64,000 nt of DNA, from NCBI GenBank assembly GCA_964017155.1, contig OZ024861.1:32593377-32657376 (forward strand), written 5' to 3'. Below the pieces are notes generated by a model, which had not been told where the DNA came from, made no database searches, and was given only the letters and a program-made list of their open reading frames with translations. Shown here piece by piece: positions 48,969 to 62,049 of the stretch (the first letter of the stretch is position 1; each line of letters starts with the position of its first letter). The translations under genes and the position numbers were made by a program. The DNA comes from Oasisia sp. SBJ-2009. Taxonomy: Eukaryota; Annelida; Polychaeta; Sabellida; Siboglinidae.

Positions 48969-49841
48969 ATCGATAAGTCACCATTAGGGATTTTCCAATA
49001 GTATTCCAACCATGTACCATTATTATATTGATAATTACTTAGGCATATTAAATATATTTAGGCATAGAGTAGTATAAAGTGTAAAGGGCAACTTTTGGGT
49101 CAAAATGCTAATCCCTCAAAAAATAAGATTGGCACTAATGTAGTGATATCATGGAACATACATCGGTTCTTTCTTAAGCTGAATACGATATATTTTTCCT
49201 ATATATGTTTACTGGTGTAGATCGTCGCCTGTGGGCCGCATTAATACAATTAGTCTGAAAACGGGACGAGAGGCGGCGAAGGCGATGGCGGCGACACCTC
49301 CGGCTTGTGCGGCTTAATTGTTTCTGCACAATTAGATCCGTGTGGAACCGTAAGACACTTTTTTGTAGTTCTGTTGATGAGTTGTGTTTTATTACATCGA
49401 GACATGGCTTTGAATGCATGGAAACGTCGGCCTAAAGCGAATATTTATCGCTTCTGACGTCACGATTCCGTGTAAATCGCTACACAGACGGGTTTTAAAT
49501 GAAATTTACACCATAAATAAAAAAAAAATGTATGTAGACCCTTATACAATATTAAACTGTGTAAACGGATTTTAGTTAATATTTTTTTAAACTTAATTTA
49601 AATATATCAAAACACCATCATTTTAATGAGAAATAAAGGAACTGATAAAGGAAGACAATTAATGCATAACGACCACTGTTAGGCGATTTGCTCCGCATGG
49701 CAAAACACCATTTTGAGGACCTTCACTAAAATGGATGTAACTATTCTGTGATGATATTGAACGTAGAAATTGTCAGAACATGGGATTCAACCAAGATAAT
49801 GAAATAGATGATGCATCCTATGTATGATATGTAATGTGTTA

Positions 49842-49967
49842 TGTATGTATGTATGTATGTATGTATGTATGTATGTATGTATGTATGTATGTATGTATGT
49901 ATGTATGTATGTATGTATGTATGTATGTATGTATGTATGTATGTATGTATGTATGTATGTATGTATG

Positions 49968-50013
<46 letters not shown>
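49842..50013. repeat. (TATG)~33 followed by (TA)~20
   Basis: Perfect TATG run to ~49973, then TATA to 50013. Confidence 0.97.
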
Positions 50014-50018
<5 letters not shown>

Positions 50019-51469
50019 TTTCCAATTAATTGATTTTCCAAAGAAATACGATATCTTTCCTTAGAACAGCTACGCCCTATCCCACTGTTTTAATTATTTG
50101 ATATTTGATATGAAATTTAGTAGTCATGTTTCCCCCACCGAAATATCACAAGTCAGAACTATGCCCCCCACCCCGTTCCGGCGCCTGTAGTTATTAGTAT
50201 ATATTATAATTTTGTTATTGTTCCAAGGAAATATATCATGTTTTTGCTTAATGTCATGCTTGTATTCGTAACGGCAAACGACCAATGTAATCTATGTCGT
50301 GCCCCCGCGAGTCAGTAAGTGCAATGTTATGTTGGACGAAGTTGCCCGCGAGTCGGGTATAACAGATGTCTTTCGTCAGAACACCGGGCATTTGAAAGAT
50401 GCCCTGTGTCATGCTTAATCTTTAAAAATTGAGGCACGGAAAAGTCTATGACAATTTGATGTGCAAGTATACTTAATTTTTGAAGACAATTAAATGCACC
50501 CTTTTGTCTGTTAGGCAGTCGATTGCTTTGCCTGCGGGCTTTGCTTGTTCGATCGTCTCAGCCCCCGCCCTGCCTAGAAATCCAACGTTTAGGCCGACTA
50601 CAAAATCACAGCTTCAGCTACAGCGCAAACTTAATTATCAAAGCTCGCTTCTGAACGGAAGTCCACAGTAGAGGTAAATCAATATAATCGATCGTGTGGC
50701 CGTGAGGAATTTTTATTAGGATCGATTACAGCGTTAGTGGGGTCGTCGACTTAAATCAGTCTACTGTGTTTTCGAGGCTGTGAAGTTTGACTAGATCAAA
50801 CCACCTACAGTAGTTTATGGTGCACTCTGTTGCAAGGCTACATTATGTCATATTAAGCAGGCACTTGTGGACATAATACAATTACTGAGGCCATATTATA
50901 CTATCTTTGTCGCGTACGTACATTATTGTATTAACTGACACATTTGGGACAGAGTTCAACGTATAACGTATAGGCCTATTACCAAGGATAGCAATTCTAC
51001 TGTGATTTGTAATTTGTCAAACAAAGCTGCTTATCAATTACACTAACCACCCAAAACAATCTTCATGGTTTATTTTCAGTGGGTTATTGGGGACATTGCG
51101 TTAGCATTGGTTTTGACCTTTTGGTCCATTATGGTATTAAAAGAAAACTAATGGTGATAGCTTGTCATCAGCCGTATGACCCAGTATATATCCTACACAC
51201 ACTACTAGATTAATTATATAATCATCAATTAATGTTCAGTCATATTCAACATTTCAGCAACATTACTTGCGATCAAGTCCTGCCTAAACGATACATATGG
51301 CTGAATTGGTGATAGTTTTGTTGTTACAGGCTCACAGCGAATGCGAAGTTTCGTTAGCAATGCTCAGCAAATGACAGGTAGGCAGGCGCTGGCTTTATCC
51401 ATAGTGGCATAGACATGCTTTGCTGCTCAGCCTGAGCACTTTCGTAATTTGCGGTGACTGCAAAGACCC

Positions 51470-52020
51470 CGCCCACCAGCCCGTGTTTACACCACGTGAC
51501 CACTAATGCGCTCGCCCCCCGCGGCGATGTGTAAAGTACATCCCGTCATGCACCAGACGACATTCGACAAGTTTCGGTGAGTGTTGTGTCCGGCTTTTGT
51601 TTGGAAGACCGAGTGAGTAGCGCTCAGAGCTGCGTTGATCGAACTCCATTGGCATTGTTACCTGCGACACGTTGAATGGGCAAGTTATACTGAACGATGC
51701 TGACAGGTGCGTGGAGGTGGTTGTTCGTCTAAGTTACGGTAACTGGTGGTGTCTCCAAGCGTGAGTCGTTCGGCCCACAGGCGCCGCGGCGGGAAGGCTG
51801 CGGCTGGCGGTATCGGTATTCCTGGCGTCGGCCCGTTGCGGAAGCGTAGCGGACGCCTGCCCCTCCCTAAGGTATTCACGTAAACAGACCTGAGTCAGGC
51901 AATTGTTCGCTATTGTGTGGACAACATTAGACTGTCGTAGGCGTAGCGGCGTAGTGGTTGACTAGGTGTCGTCAGTAGCTCGTAGCGTCTGTGTATGCAT
52001 GTGTTTCCGGCCACTCCGAG
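51470..52020 (+). promoter_or_regulatory. candidate CpG-rich promoter/5' exon of a plus-strand gene
   Basis: The only clearly CpG-rich stretch in the right half (e.g. CGCCGCGGCGGGAAGGCTGC). On plus it has donor-like TTTCG|GTGAGT (51574/51575) and CTAAG|GTATTC (~51871), and an acceptor-like CCCACAG at ~51780. One frame between the latter reads ..GIGIPGVGPLRKRSGRLPLP K. No start codon is resolved. Could equally serve the minus strand. Confidence 0.3.
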
Positions 52021-54795
52021 TCTCCGTCGCCGATGATAATATCAGATATAAATAGACATGTCAGCTGGGCTGAACAGCTGTGTTGACAGTATTAGTAATT
52101 CTATTTCATTGTTTGTGGATATGTTTGTGTTCATGAAATGTCCTTTATACTGAAGTAGTAATATTGACAAAGCCAAAAACCGCAATGATTACACAGTAGT
52201 CCGTGTGAGTAGATGATGAGTTCATGACATAATGAAGAGCAGCAGAATGTCAGCATATTGGTGTTAAAGAGGTGGGGGCTGTGTCAGTATGTGCTTATAT
52301 TAAGTGGAGTATTATGGCCCCATTATAGTTTTATATGTATAACCTGCTGATGGATTTTAGAAAGGGAACATAATGGTGTTCAGTTTTAGGCTTAGACCTA
52401 AAACTAAGTCACAGAATCCTAGCTTTACCAACCAAGTCCAAGAGGGCTAGCTCATAAATATGTAAGGTTAGTCGGTTTATTCTTTAAGATGGTGCCCCAG
52501 AGAAGGTGAGAAATAGGAGGTAATGACTCCTCTCACATACAAACGTAAACTAAACAAAAACATGTACCATAGACATTGGAACTAATTTTAAACACACTTT
52601 AGCTTAGGGCATGTTACAGACTTATTTCAGCACAACTGAAAATAAATAATTATCATGTATCAACGCAACACTGGTTTTATTGTTAGGGTTGATATTTTAA
52701 AATTTTTGTTAGGGAGGAAAGGTAATAAAAATAAAAACATGAAGTGATCTCTACTGCCTAGACAGTACTTACATTGTTAAAAATTATTTTAAAAGCAGCG
52801 TACCAAAATCTTCTAGGCACACTCATTTTATAAAAACTTTAATAAATGTTGAAAACTATTAGAATTCAGAATTTAAAATACCAATATATGACAAGCCTTG
52901 GTTCAGTTGGTAGTTATCATTATGACGAGTTAAAGCCATAAACATATATAGATTAGGGGTAGGGTATATCTTGCTGTGATAATATTAATTAATTGACATA
53001 CGTGGGAAATGTTGCTTACCTTACATTGTATATTATTCAGATATTTCTAAATGTGACACAAATAATATATTCAATTGATACAAACAATCAACAAAGTAAT
53101 GCAATGTAGTGTCATTTGACAATGCGCAGATCTGATGCCTAGTCACTTTCAGTATGAAGGCAGTTTTGTTATAGACACTGAGAATGACAATAACCACATT
53201 TTGTTCAGGTAATTTACAATTACTTTGGAAAGCAGTGCTCATAAAACTTAAATTTCTTGATACAAAGCCAAGTTTTATTGATCTAATATTCGTGGTAAAA
53301 CCAGACACTGAAATGTGTTGCTATCATAGCTGTGAATAATTAAACATTTATAAATTAAATAATGGGTCAACGTTTTTACCTTTGGTCTCTTTTGATGGTA
53401 CTACCGATTCTATTTAATCGTTATTGTTTTTATTGATCTTACATGGGTTGTATATAACTTGTATTGTATGTATATTATATATTTGCTAGTTGTACGCTCA
53501 TTTATAAATAAGTTGGTGACTGATTTTTTTAGCTGTACATTCATTTATAAATAGGTTGGTGATTCATTCATTGGCAGTCTTTGCTGACTTGTCATAAATT
53601 GCAATTCATCGTTCAGTATTTTAAAATAAAATTGAACTGGCAGTTTGAATTTTTATTAGCATAATTAATATGAGAGTATAACACAACTGGACACATCCTC
53701 TGCTAACATGGTTTGATATGTTGTTGTTAATGTCTGGATTACTTCAGTTTCCTGCTGTGTTGTAAATTGCAAATTGATCAGATGTAGCCATCCAAGTATT
53801 ACTTCCAGCCCAGTTTTAATCAAGCCATCTGTCAGTCAAGCCATGTGTATATTTAGATGATCCGTGTGTTTATTGGAGCAGAAAAATGTATCCCTGTTGA
53901 TCAATGATGCACCCATGGGAATATACGATAGCTGATAGACAGTGATAGTATAATTAGTGATATGGTCTCATTGCTTAACTGACCAACCGTCTTTTGAAAT
54001 AAATGGCCATTTGATGGGTTAAAGGTAGATTGTAGTGAATTAATATAAAAAGTGAAAGTGGACCAAAGCAGCGGGGAGGAGATACGCTTACAATGGTCCA
54101 AAATTAACGTGTTAATTATGGATGATGGTGATATTAAAAGCTCTGATTAATCTAATGTAGTAACAGTACTATGTACAGATACTGATTATTATAGTAAGAC
54201 GCATTTGCATGTAATAGGAGCAGATGTTGTTATGAACATACAACCAGTCTAGTGTATGGTTACAGACTCTTGGCCCTCTGGTCCAGCTGCCTGCAGAGTG
54301 ACCTCTGGTCAGGGTCACATGACAGTCCTTTCAGGTGTCCACACCTGCCTCTGTCTGTCTCCTGCGTATATCTAATTGGAGCTGGAGACAGTCATTCTGT
54401 CAACATCCCTGGGATGCCTTTGCTTTGTAGCAATGCCTTATTATGCATGCTCAAGTCATAATGCATGAATTAGCCAATTAGGCTGCTAACTCGAGCCTGG
54501 TTGGCAGCAGGGCATTCTGTGATAGCTAACGCCATTGTGTACAACTGAATCAAGTTACAACTGAATCAAGTTAGAAGCTTTATTTAACGTCGGTTTACAT
54601 ATGAATTTGATAACAGTAGCTCATCTGAGCTATTTTTCGACAAGTAACTGGTACAATCAGTATAGTTTCTTATGTTAGATGGAAGTTTGATTAGCGGCTT
54701 GAGGCAGAGTGATATGTGTTATATTTAGAATTTAGCAAAAACAAAATGTTAAATGTATATTATTTAAAATATATATGCTACACATTATATATTTG
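52021..54795. other. non-coding, no recognised content
   Basis: AT-rich; possible intron of a plus-strand gene starting near 51.5 kb. A short direct repeat (CATTTATAAATA..TTGGTGA) occurs at ~53500 and ~53545. Confidence 0.5.
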
Positions 54796-54799
54796 GACA

Positions 54800-55140
54800 T
54801 AAAAAGGCAAGTTCTTATATAGCGCAGTACAGTGTATCCAGCACTCAGGACCGTTCAAAGCGCGCTTTACACTATACTTCTCTGACAGACCTGTTCACAC
54901 AGACACCATCTCAGCTTCTCTGGGAAGCATCCAGCCATGTGTTACAATTAATGTACAAAGGCTGCTCATACACATACCCACTACTGTCTATAGCCAGGTA
55001 CTCATTTGTACAGCTCAGAGAACTGGAGTAATGTAGAATGAAAAAACTTGCCCAAGGTTTTTAACACTGCAGCACAGGATTCAAACCTGGGTTCTCATAG
55101 TCGAGAGTCCAAAGCTGTACCCCTGGCGAGAAAGCTGCTT
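54800..55140 (-). mobile_element. tRNA-derived SINE (second family)
   Basis: Read on minus: B-box GGTTTGAATCCTG near 55075, body with GGGCAAGTTTTTTCATTCT, then a 3' end GTAAAGCGCGCTTTGAACGG.. and CTGCGCTATATAAGAACTTG. Different from the 19903 family. Near full length. Confidence 0.7.
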
Positions 55141-56024
55141 TAAAGTATGTTTATCTTTATGTCGTACAAAGTTTATGTTGATTGAAAACATATTTGTTAT
55201 ACCCATGATAAAAATTCACACTATTTTAGAAATAACTAAATTTATTTTTGTCAATAAAATGTAACAAATACGCTAATTGAGATGTTAGCCATTACAGTAC
55301 TACAATAATATTTGGTTCACAGCAAAACAGGAATATTTCACCTGTTTTTATTATTAAAAATACACCTGTATCACTGTTTCTGCTTACTGACCTCAGTGAT
55401 CTCACATGAAAGTGTCAGTCCATTGCAAAACTAATGGTGATGTTGCCACATATGGGTTCACCACAGACAAACAGTAAAGCAATTTAACCAAACAAATAAC
55501 CACATTGTTTCACAGAATAGATCAAGTCTAGGCCATTGGGGCACAGCATCCAGCAGACTTCAGTCTTTGTGGTAGTGTGAGAGTGAGTTCTCCCAGAACC
55601 TCTGTCTTCCCCGTCTCCTTATCCCCAGCATTATTCCTTGAAATATTGTTTTGTGAACATGCTTGATTGTGTTAATGGCCACACCATCCCAAGTTCCCCT
55701 TCCTCACCCTGGTTAGAGGCTCCTCATAATAACCCACTTCCTGAGTGATGATATTACAGTTACTTAATCAACTCAAATTTTAGTAGATGGTTGGTAAGTT
55801 ATTGGTCATTTAAAGGATACCTCCATATCACAGTTATGGTTATCCTGGTCCCTTGGGCAGTCTCAGATTAAAAAAAGTAAAGTTGAACAAGGAAATTTAT
55901 ATCAATATGATCATGTCACCGTTCAGGTTTACTGTTACTGTTTACTGAGGTTGACCTTAATAGTGATGTTCAACTGGACATGTAAATGTTCCAAAGGCCA
56001 TGTACAACATCTGTTATTTACACC

Positions 56025-56115
56025 GGTCTGAGCATTGGTAGTGCTGATGTAGCCATGATGTAGAATCTGCGATGTAACATTTGTTGATATCTGTTTCCAG
56101 CAGCTGGCTTGACAT
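56025..56115 (-). repeat. diverged direct repeat, copy A
   Basis: Matches 56545-56645 around TGATATCTGTTTCCAGCAGC TGGCTTGACATTTACTGCAC. Spaced ~500 bp. Confidence 0.65.
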
Positions 56116-56544
56116 TTACTGCACATGTGTGGGCCAAACATAGCCTAGCTAGAGAGTAGAGAGTAGAGAGGTTTCTGTGTGGTCTTCCAGGCAGGCAGGT
56201 GGCTACTTTGGCTGGTCAGGATTGGTAATTACAAGCGATCAGATGGGTGGAATTTTGACGGGCCCAATAGTCATTGGATTACCTAATGATTCCAAGTCTG
56301 TCACCTTACATTAATGATTATCATTGGCACAACTGATAGTGAAACTTATCAGATAGATTAGTATTTACTAAATAAGTAAATGGTTCATATGTTACTGGTT
56401 TATCATTTCAAAAAAGTGAACAGGCTAACAGTCAATATGACTGATGTGGAAGGCTTCCATGCAAGCTGTTCACATGCCCATAGGCGCAGTTGATTTATTA
56501 AAAACTGGCAAATACATATGTCTAGCTAAAGACCTGAATACTGG

Positions 56545-56648
56545 ACGCACGTTGCGGGGCCATGACAGGGATTCTACTGATGTGACTTTCATTGACATCT
56601 GTTTCTGGCAACTGGCTTGACATTTAAGGCACATCTGTGAACTAACCT
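56545..56648 (-). repeat. diverged direct repeat, copy B
   Basis: Second copy: TGACATCTGTTTCTGGCAAC TGGCTTGACATTTAAGGCAC. Minus translations share CxKCQASCxKQxSxxVTS, but without splice sites this is not called coding. Confidence 0.65.
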
Positions 56649-56694
56649 GAGTCTTAGCAGGACACTGTCTGTCAGTGTTCAAGATGGGGGAGCA

Positions 56695-57670
56695 GGTTCG
56701 TTTCAGTCAATTCCTGCTCCAATTCCTTGCAATTCAATTCCAATTGTTTTTTTTTAATTCAATTTTTTTCAATTGCATCTATAATTATTCAGTTGAAATT
56801 CAAATTCCTACTCCACTTCCACATAACAACAGTTAACCATAAAGTTATACGATTAATGTGCAAACATGGGGTGATACAGCATGTCATGTATGGTGTATTT
56901 ATATGATTATATAATCATTATACACACATAATCACATATACCTGTTACATAGAAATGAGTAAAGAAAAAAGAAAAAAGAATCAACTCAATGACATTTTAT
57001 TGAGAGAAAACCATTTTAATCCAGGCATCAATGTCTGAGTCTGTAGACTCTACTGAGTCTACTCTCATTCTGGTATCAACTACCTGGGTAATTAGCAATT
57101 ACTGTTATTGTAGGTGTCACATTCTGATTACAATCTACAAGCCTCTTCAGTCTTTACTGGGCTTATATTTGCATTGGTAAATCTCATCTTAACTGGTTAC
57201 GTTTTGGACTGTTTGGATGTATCCTGGTGTCTTTTGTACTAACCCTAGTATTTGCTAAGCATGTGATACTGGGAAAGTGTGCTTGTTTTCTGGGCAATTT
57301 CAGTGGTCCTTTGAAGCAGCAGGTATTTCACACAAGGCAGTAAGTAGGACATGCCTTACTGACTTCCCAGTCACCACTTTCATTCACTGATTAATTACAG
57401 GGTAATGTTTGAACAACAGCTCCATTGTCCAACTTTTCTTGGTCATTAAACATCATTGCCTACACCATTTGTGTGAACAGTGTGCAGTATCACACAAATA
57501 TCAGATGCTCAACTCCTTTTCATTCCATTCCAATTCAATTCAGAATCTTTCAATTCCAATTCAATACATTTTGTACCAAATCTTTTATTAATTCCAATTC
57601 CCTCTCCAATTCTGGAATTGAATTGGAATTGAATTGATAAATTCAAATTTTTTTAATTGTCCAGCCCTGG
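56695..57670. mobile_element. possible element bounded by AATTC-rich ends
   Basis: Both ends (56695-56830 and 57520-57660) are runs of CAATTCCAATT-type sequence. The right end finishes AATTGTCCAGCCCTG, i.e. CAGGGCTGGACAATT in reverse, which resembles a hAT terminus. A matching left terminus was not found, so the call is tentative. Confidence 0.3.
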
Positions 57671-58250
57671 TCTAGGGTCCTACATTAATAATTATCATTG
57701 GTACATTTGAAAGAGAATCAAATCAAATAGATCAATATTAATAAAATAAATTGCTCACATGACATTTGTCATTTAGAAAATTAAACTGGCCAGTAAAACC
57801 TGATTATGACCACCATATAAGCCATTAATGCACTAAAATAAACACTATTGAGTTCAAGACAAAAACGTATTTCTGTTGCGGTTATGGCCTGGGGTGTGGC
57901 GGAACTATCATCTCAAGGAGATGACCAATGTGTGGTCAGTTGCACTCACTGATCGCGACATCACTTCCTGCTAGCCGCTCAGGCTGTTCATAAACTTCTT
58001 GCTTCAATGCAATGACAGTGAATGTCATATTGATGTTGGATTGACGTCACCATCGGACGGATGACACTGGGTGGCTAGTGGCTACTCTCTGTCACTGTCA
58101 GTGGAGTCTTGTGTGCTCCGTCTCTGTGCTCCAGCTTGTTTGATGTTAATGATGTCACATCTTGTCAGCGGTATTGTCACAAGCATGTTAGACATGTTGG
58201 TGCAAAACACGTGACATTTATATCCACTGCAGTGTTATATATGTTTTAGA

Positions 58251-58252
<2 letters not shown>

Positions 58253-58326
<74 letters not shown>
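58253..58326. repeat. (TA)~36 microsatellite
   Basis: Perfect TA run directly at the 5' edge of the dispersed element that follows. Confidence 0.96.
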
Positions 58327-58327
<1 letters not shown>

Positions 58328-58617
58328 CACAGTTTTAGTAAAGGTTTTAATTTTATATTAATTGATATAATTTACATTACAAAGTTTTAGTACTATACAT
58401 CTTTAAAGTGCTCAGGGTTTAATTTATTTTAAATTATAATTTTACATACAAAGGTTTACTAGTAGTAGTACATCTTAAAACAAACAATTAATATGATTTA
58501 TATTAATTTATATAATTTACATTTCTATTTATTAATATACATTTAGTATATTTCTTGTACAGCGCATCGATCCGCCATGCGGGAATTAGTGCTATATAAA
58601 TTTATTATTATTATTAT
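58327..58617 (+). mobile_element. ~300-bp dispersed AT-rich element, copy 2
   Basis: Colinear with 19562-19880, ending CATCGATCCGCCATGCGGGA then ATTAGTGCTATATAAA and (TTA)n. Better preserved 3' end than copy 1. Confidence 0.75.
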
Positions 58618-59521
58618 ATATGTATATCAGTTTTATATTTACTCATATCAATTTTACATACTGGTATTAAATCACTTTGCCATCCATCATAGCCAGTTTC
58701 TAAAAGTAGTTCCTTGTTTATTGTACTGCACTGCTGTATTTGGTCGTAAACATATGTCATGAATACTTTGAGATCGGCAGCATCTGTATCCTGATAACTG
58801 CATTAAATTATCACACCTGGCATCAGTCTGGATCAATGTCGCTGGAAATCCTCTTTGTGTATTTACACTTAAAATACCAGTACATCTAGTAGAATCAGTT
58901 TCACATTTTGTCCTTTTACATTCGTCTGTCGATGCTTGCAAATTCGTGAAAGGTTGCTTTCTGCGGTGTTCCGCCTGTTCCAGATGACTATGATGTGAGT
59001 CTGTCTGTCCATTGGTGGCGGCACATCATTAGCATGATGGATCACTTTCCAGGAGGTTTTTTCCGAGAGACAGATTGTTACTCGGGCAGCCAGATGCTGT
59101 CAGGCTAAAGCCTTCGTAATCTCAGCCGATGGTCATGGTTCATGTCTGCCGACACACGACCAAACGTTTGGCACAAATAGCCCTGTCATGTCCATCTAAT
59201 ATGTGGCTTTCAAATGAGATTTTCTCCACACGCAGTCGAATCTGCCAAGATTGGATTTGCGGCGCTCACGAGCGAATTTTTGTCGAAGGTCCACCGAGAT
59301 GTATATAAATAAAAGTAGGTCTGGTTATGGATTGGCGAGTCTTTGTGTGTGACAGGGCGTCTGACCAGATGACAGTTTTGTCTGGCCGGTTGACAGTCGT
59401 GCATCTGACCACTAGTCTGGGTCTCGTCCTGTCCGAGGACTCTGATGACGTGTTTTGATTGTGTTTACGGGGAGCAGGTGTTTCTAATGCAGACTCTAGA
59501 TTGCTGTCTTCCCCTGTTACC

Positions 59522-59626
59522 ATGTCACCACGGGCGGTGCAGGATTTGGTTTCATGCTGTCACTCCACCGATGACGATGACGCACTCTTAGACACAACCT
59601 GCACTCTCACCAACCGACACAAGGAG
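59522..59626 (+). CDS. candidate 5' coding exon of unknown gene
   Basis: ATG in fair context (TTACCATGT), 35 codons MSPRAVQDLVSCCHSTDDDD ALLDTTCTLTNRHKE, then donor-like GGAG|GTATAC. Higher GC and balanced codon use than the neighbourhood. No homologue recognised, no partner exon found. It could be chance; the frame stays open about 60 bp upstream. Confidence 0.28.
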
Positions 59627-61648
59627 GTATACCTGGAAACTCGCTACTCAACACTATAGTGCAAATACATCGAAATCAGCTTGCAGGAGTTTCGCTGATC
59701 CATTCCATATTCCCGGTATCCATGGTAACAGCAGTTATCCCTTTGACGCCATCGAAAAAATGCAAAATTCATTCACGCACATGAGGAGAGTGTGTTGGTG
59801 GAAAGCCGGGCCTAATCTCCCTTCGCTGTCAGCAGGCTTCAGTCAGACCCTTGTTGACACTGAGCAGGAGCGAACATAGATTCCAAGCCCTTGTGAGTTG
59901 GAATTTGGAAGATAAAAATGTGCTGCCCGTTCATAAACAAGCCTCTCATTCATTATTGCGATCAGGGGATGGCTTCCAGCTGTCAGGTGATTATCATTAT
60001 GTGGAAGCTGTTTGCCAGACCGTTTTATCTAATGTGATTTTCTGCTTATTTCGTTAACACATTTACTCGGTCGTGCAGACTAGAGATTAGATCCTGGCTC
60101 GGTTTGGCAAAAGCTCTAATGTAGATGCTGAGATTTTTGTTGTAAAATGTACAAATTCGTCACATTTGGTATTTATAAATTTGAGGTCTGCATGTAATAT
60201 GGGGTGTGCTTGTGTCAATATTAAGATATAACAATAACTTATTTAAGTATGTAAACCTATGCAAGTCTGAATACGTAGACAAGTTTAATGCCTAAATTCA
60301 GCACACACCAGACTCCCCCATCCACCAAGAGAGTAATCTGTCAACATATGGTACATGCAAAATAACATCACTAGAAGATAAATAAGACTAAAATCACAGG
60401 TGTACTGGAATGTAATTATTGTTGGTATTTAATCTTTGCCTTATACACATAATTAACCACAACTAGTCTTACTAGATAGATAGATAATTTTATTTTCGGA
60501 ATCTCATACACCATACAAATAAACATAATCAACAAATATGACAACGAATGATATAGTACACATTCCCGGTTAACAATGGAGCCAATTAAGGTTGCAGCCC
60601 TAGTAAATTAACATGAGGATAATACAGTAGGATGAATACTTAAAAAATACTCAACCCAGCAATAGTTGTATAAACAATGTAATAACTATTCCCACTTCCA
60701 TTCACACTGCATGTATTAATTTTTCGAGTATTGTTTAATTTTTCTAAGGTTCCAAGGGTAATATTGATATTTTCAACCTGATTGATTCTGGGGATGGCTC
60801 CTCGCTTTACTAACGAATGGGCGTGCCAGTATGAACAGTGATTGTGCGGATGTTTTCGCCGTGTCACCATAGAAGGCTGTCCACCCACGGGGAATACAGG
60901 CAGTGACGTGGAGAGACTCTGACGTCAATCCCATTTTCTCCTTTACGACTTATGCCAAACCGTGAATCACAATTTGGGCATGACGAGAAGATTTCCCTAA
61001 TTTATAGATGCCGGCATGATAAAAAAGCCACGCATGCTAATTAATGGCAAATTAATAGTGCGGCTGTGTTCATGAATACTGACATCTGAGGGAGGCATTG
61101 TGTCTTGGTAAAGGAAGTTCACGTGCATATCATATATGTTTTATCTGTCTAAAATGTAAAATCTATACTACAGGTATATGCTATTTTATGCTAATTTTGT
61201 GTGTGACAAAATATGTGCTATTGTGTGGTTTATGACATAACTGTTGAATGATATCAAGGTAAACATTTTTGCACTAGGTTATGTTTGGACACCTTTTGTT
61301 AATCCACCAATATATTTGTCTACATTCTAACATAAAATGTGTACGTACAGATAAGTCAGCTTGTCCGGAATTTACGCCAGCTATAACCGCAAATAAACTA
61401 CAGTGTTAGATAATTGCTTTCTGTCAGCAGGAGTAATTGCCCCTGTGTTGCTGAAGACAGCTCGCCTGGAAAAAACAAAATGTGCAAAAAATACACACGC
61501 TAGGATGAGTTATAACATGGATTTGCCCAAGGTCTCCCCTGCAGTCTCCGTTGATGGTGCCATGTTTAATATACTGGATAGAGAGCAGTGTGTGTGGAGT
61601 GAAAGAACTATGAAGGAGAAGAAGAAAAGACAACAGTGAAATGCCTCC

Positions 61649-62049
61649 AAGGATCAGGGTCCGTACGGGGCCATGGAAGTCTTGAAAAGCCTTGAATTTG
61701 ATTGGACCAAATTCAACGCCTTGAACTCCTTGAATTTTACAAAGTAGTCTTGACATTTTTTGAAATTAATTGTGGTCAATAAAATATTGTTTTGACTCAA
61801 TTGTTGTGACCAATAACAGCCAGAAAAGGAAAAGCCTATGCACAAAAATAACTCATGCACATTGGGCAATGGGCATTTCATTGCGCGATTGTTTTCTTGG
61901 TAGAGTAAATTTGTTAATGTTAACTTAATTTACTGCGCCTAAATGTACATATGTCGTTAAAAGTCTTGAATTTCTTTTTAAAATAGCCTTGAAAAGTCTT
62001 GAATAACCTTGAATTTCAAATGTCCAGATGTGTTCGGACCCTGAAGGAT
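61649..62049. mobile_element. 389-bp hAT-like MITE with 6-bp TSD
   Basis: Element 61655-62043 begins CAGGGTCCGTAC and ends with the inverted CGGACCCTG; both termini continue with CTTGAA-rich subterminal repeats (AAAGTCTTGAAT, CCTTGAATTT). Flanked by identical AAGGAT at 61649-61654 and 62044-62049. No transposase; non-autonomous. Terminal CAGGG and sub-terminal CTTGAA are as in hAT-type MITEs. Confidence 0.85.

Noticed and set aside
56470..56682. Minus ORF sharing CxKCQASCxKQ with 55935-56141
   Set aside because: Similarity comes from a local DNA duplication; no zinc-finger spacing, no splice sites, different frame context.
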